Assembly: GCA_023627715.1 (NCBI GenBank)
Contig: JAMAHW010000021.1
Coordinates: forward strand, 186,001 to 250,000
Direction: 5' to 3'
Source: Periconia sp. R9002
Lineage: Eukaryota; Ascomycota; Dothideomycetes; Pleosporales; Periconiaceae
Length of the DNA: 64,000 nt
Position numbers and translations under genes: made by a program
The notes under the pieces: generated by a model
The model's database searches: none
Told to the model about the DNA's origin: nothing
Seen by the model: the letters and a program-made list of their open reading frames with translations, nothing else
Part shown: positions 63,901-64,000 of the stretch, in pieces
How positions within the stretch are numbered: the first letter of the stretch is position 1
Layout of the letters: each line of letters starts with the position of its first letter

Positions 63901-64000
63901 GAAGTCGATAGTATTGCAGACGAGCTGCTCGAGGGTATCGCGCTAGAGCTTGACGTAGATGACAGTGCAGAGCTGCTGGAGGATATCGTGCTCGAACTAG
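60945..64000 (-). CDS. Large Ser/Thr-rich repetitive protein (adhesin-like), 5' end outside the window
   Basis: Ten exon pieces are supported by splice sites and frame: 63347-64000 (open to the edge), 63149-63294, 62921-63100, 62796-62873, 62579-62749, 62467-62532, 62301-62410, 61733-62185, 61248-61674 and 60945-61181. The N-terminal part in view is poly-Ser with A, L, I, V repeats. Exons at 62467-63100 are phase-0 modules repeating ITTTLSASPV and VTITQ. Exon 61733-62185 repeats TTPGPVQTLPASTVFIT about five times. The last exons are Thr/Arg-rich and end ARPQIKARRWF without a GPI signal. Almost no cysteine is present. It is probably a cell-surface or secreted, heavily O-glycosylated stalk. The signal peptide, if any, is beyond the window. 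Confidence 0.75.

Overview
This window looks like nuclear DNA of a filamentous ascomycete (Pezizomycotina). The evidence is dense single-copy genes with short GT-AG introns (about 48-93 bp), two HET-domain (heterokaryon incompatibility) genes, a HET-C2-like glycolipid transfer protein, an NAD-dependent isocitrate dehydrogenase with a mitochondrial presequence, an Imp2-type mitochondrial peptidase, a DUF3176 membrane protein, a Spo7-like protein and Ser/Thr-rich surface proteins. There are no operons. Genes lie on both strands, separated by 0.2-2.5 kb. I joined exons by hand from reading frame, splice signals and recalled family signatures, so start codons and weak splice sites are predictions.

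Layout. 1-3.5 kb: the 3'-truncated part of a HET gene, then a HET-C2-like GLTP gene on the same strand. 4.8-8.7 kb: a core metabolic and mitochondrial block with a tartrate/malate dehydrogenase-like gene, IMP2 and IDH2. 8.7-13 kb: a gene-poor stretch with degenerate repeats, an inverted repeat and a decayed gene. 13-22 kb: a Ser/Ala-rich GPI-type surface protein, an APH-like kinase, a small six-cysteine secreted protein (effector candidate), a kinase relic, a membrane-anchored protein and a GNAT acetyltransferase flanked by direct repeats. 22.8-27.5 kb: a thiamine-diphosphate enzyme starting with a 5-nt micro-exon, a methyltransferase-like gene and a pirin. 29.3-42.5 kb: an accessory region with five plus-strand genes for unrelated-looking single-pass membrane proteins, mixed with a second HET gene, a GFA/CENP-V-type protein, an ABHD12-like hydrolase and a DUF3176 protein. 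42.8-50.3 kb: a methyltransferase, a CGI-58/Cld1-like hydrolase and a four-exon F-box gene. 50.3-52.5 kb: a gene-free stretch with an assembly gap and an inverted repeat. 52.5-64 kb: an M6-like secreted metalloprotease, a Spo7-like protein, a secreted alpha/beta hydrolase and a large Ser/Thr-rich protein made of repeated phase-0 exons that runs off the right edge.

The most notable points are the HET/GLTP neighbours (HET-domain proteins and GLTP are known incompatibility partners in Podospora), the run of single-pass membrane proteins around a HET gene and a DUF3176 gene, a dispersed inverted-repeat (MITE-like) family with at least five partial copies, and the repeated-exon surface protein gene. 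No rRNA, tRNA or CRISPR array was recognised.
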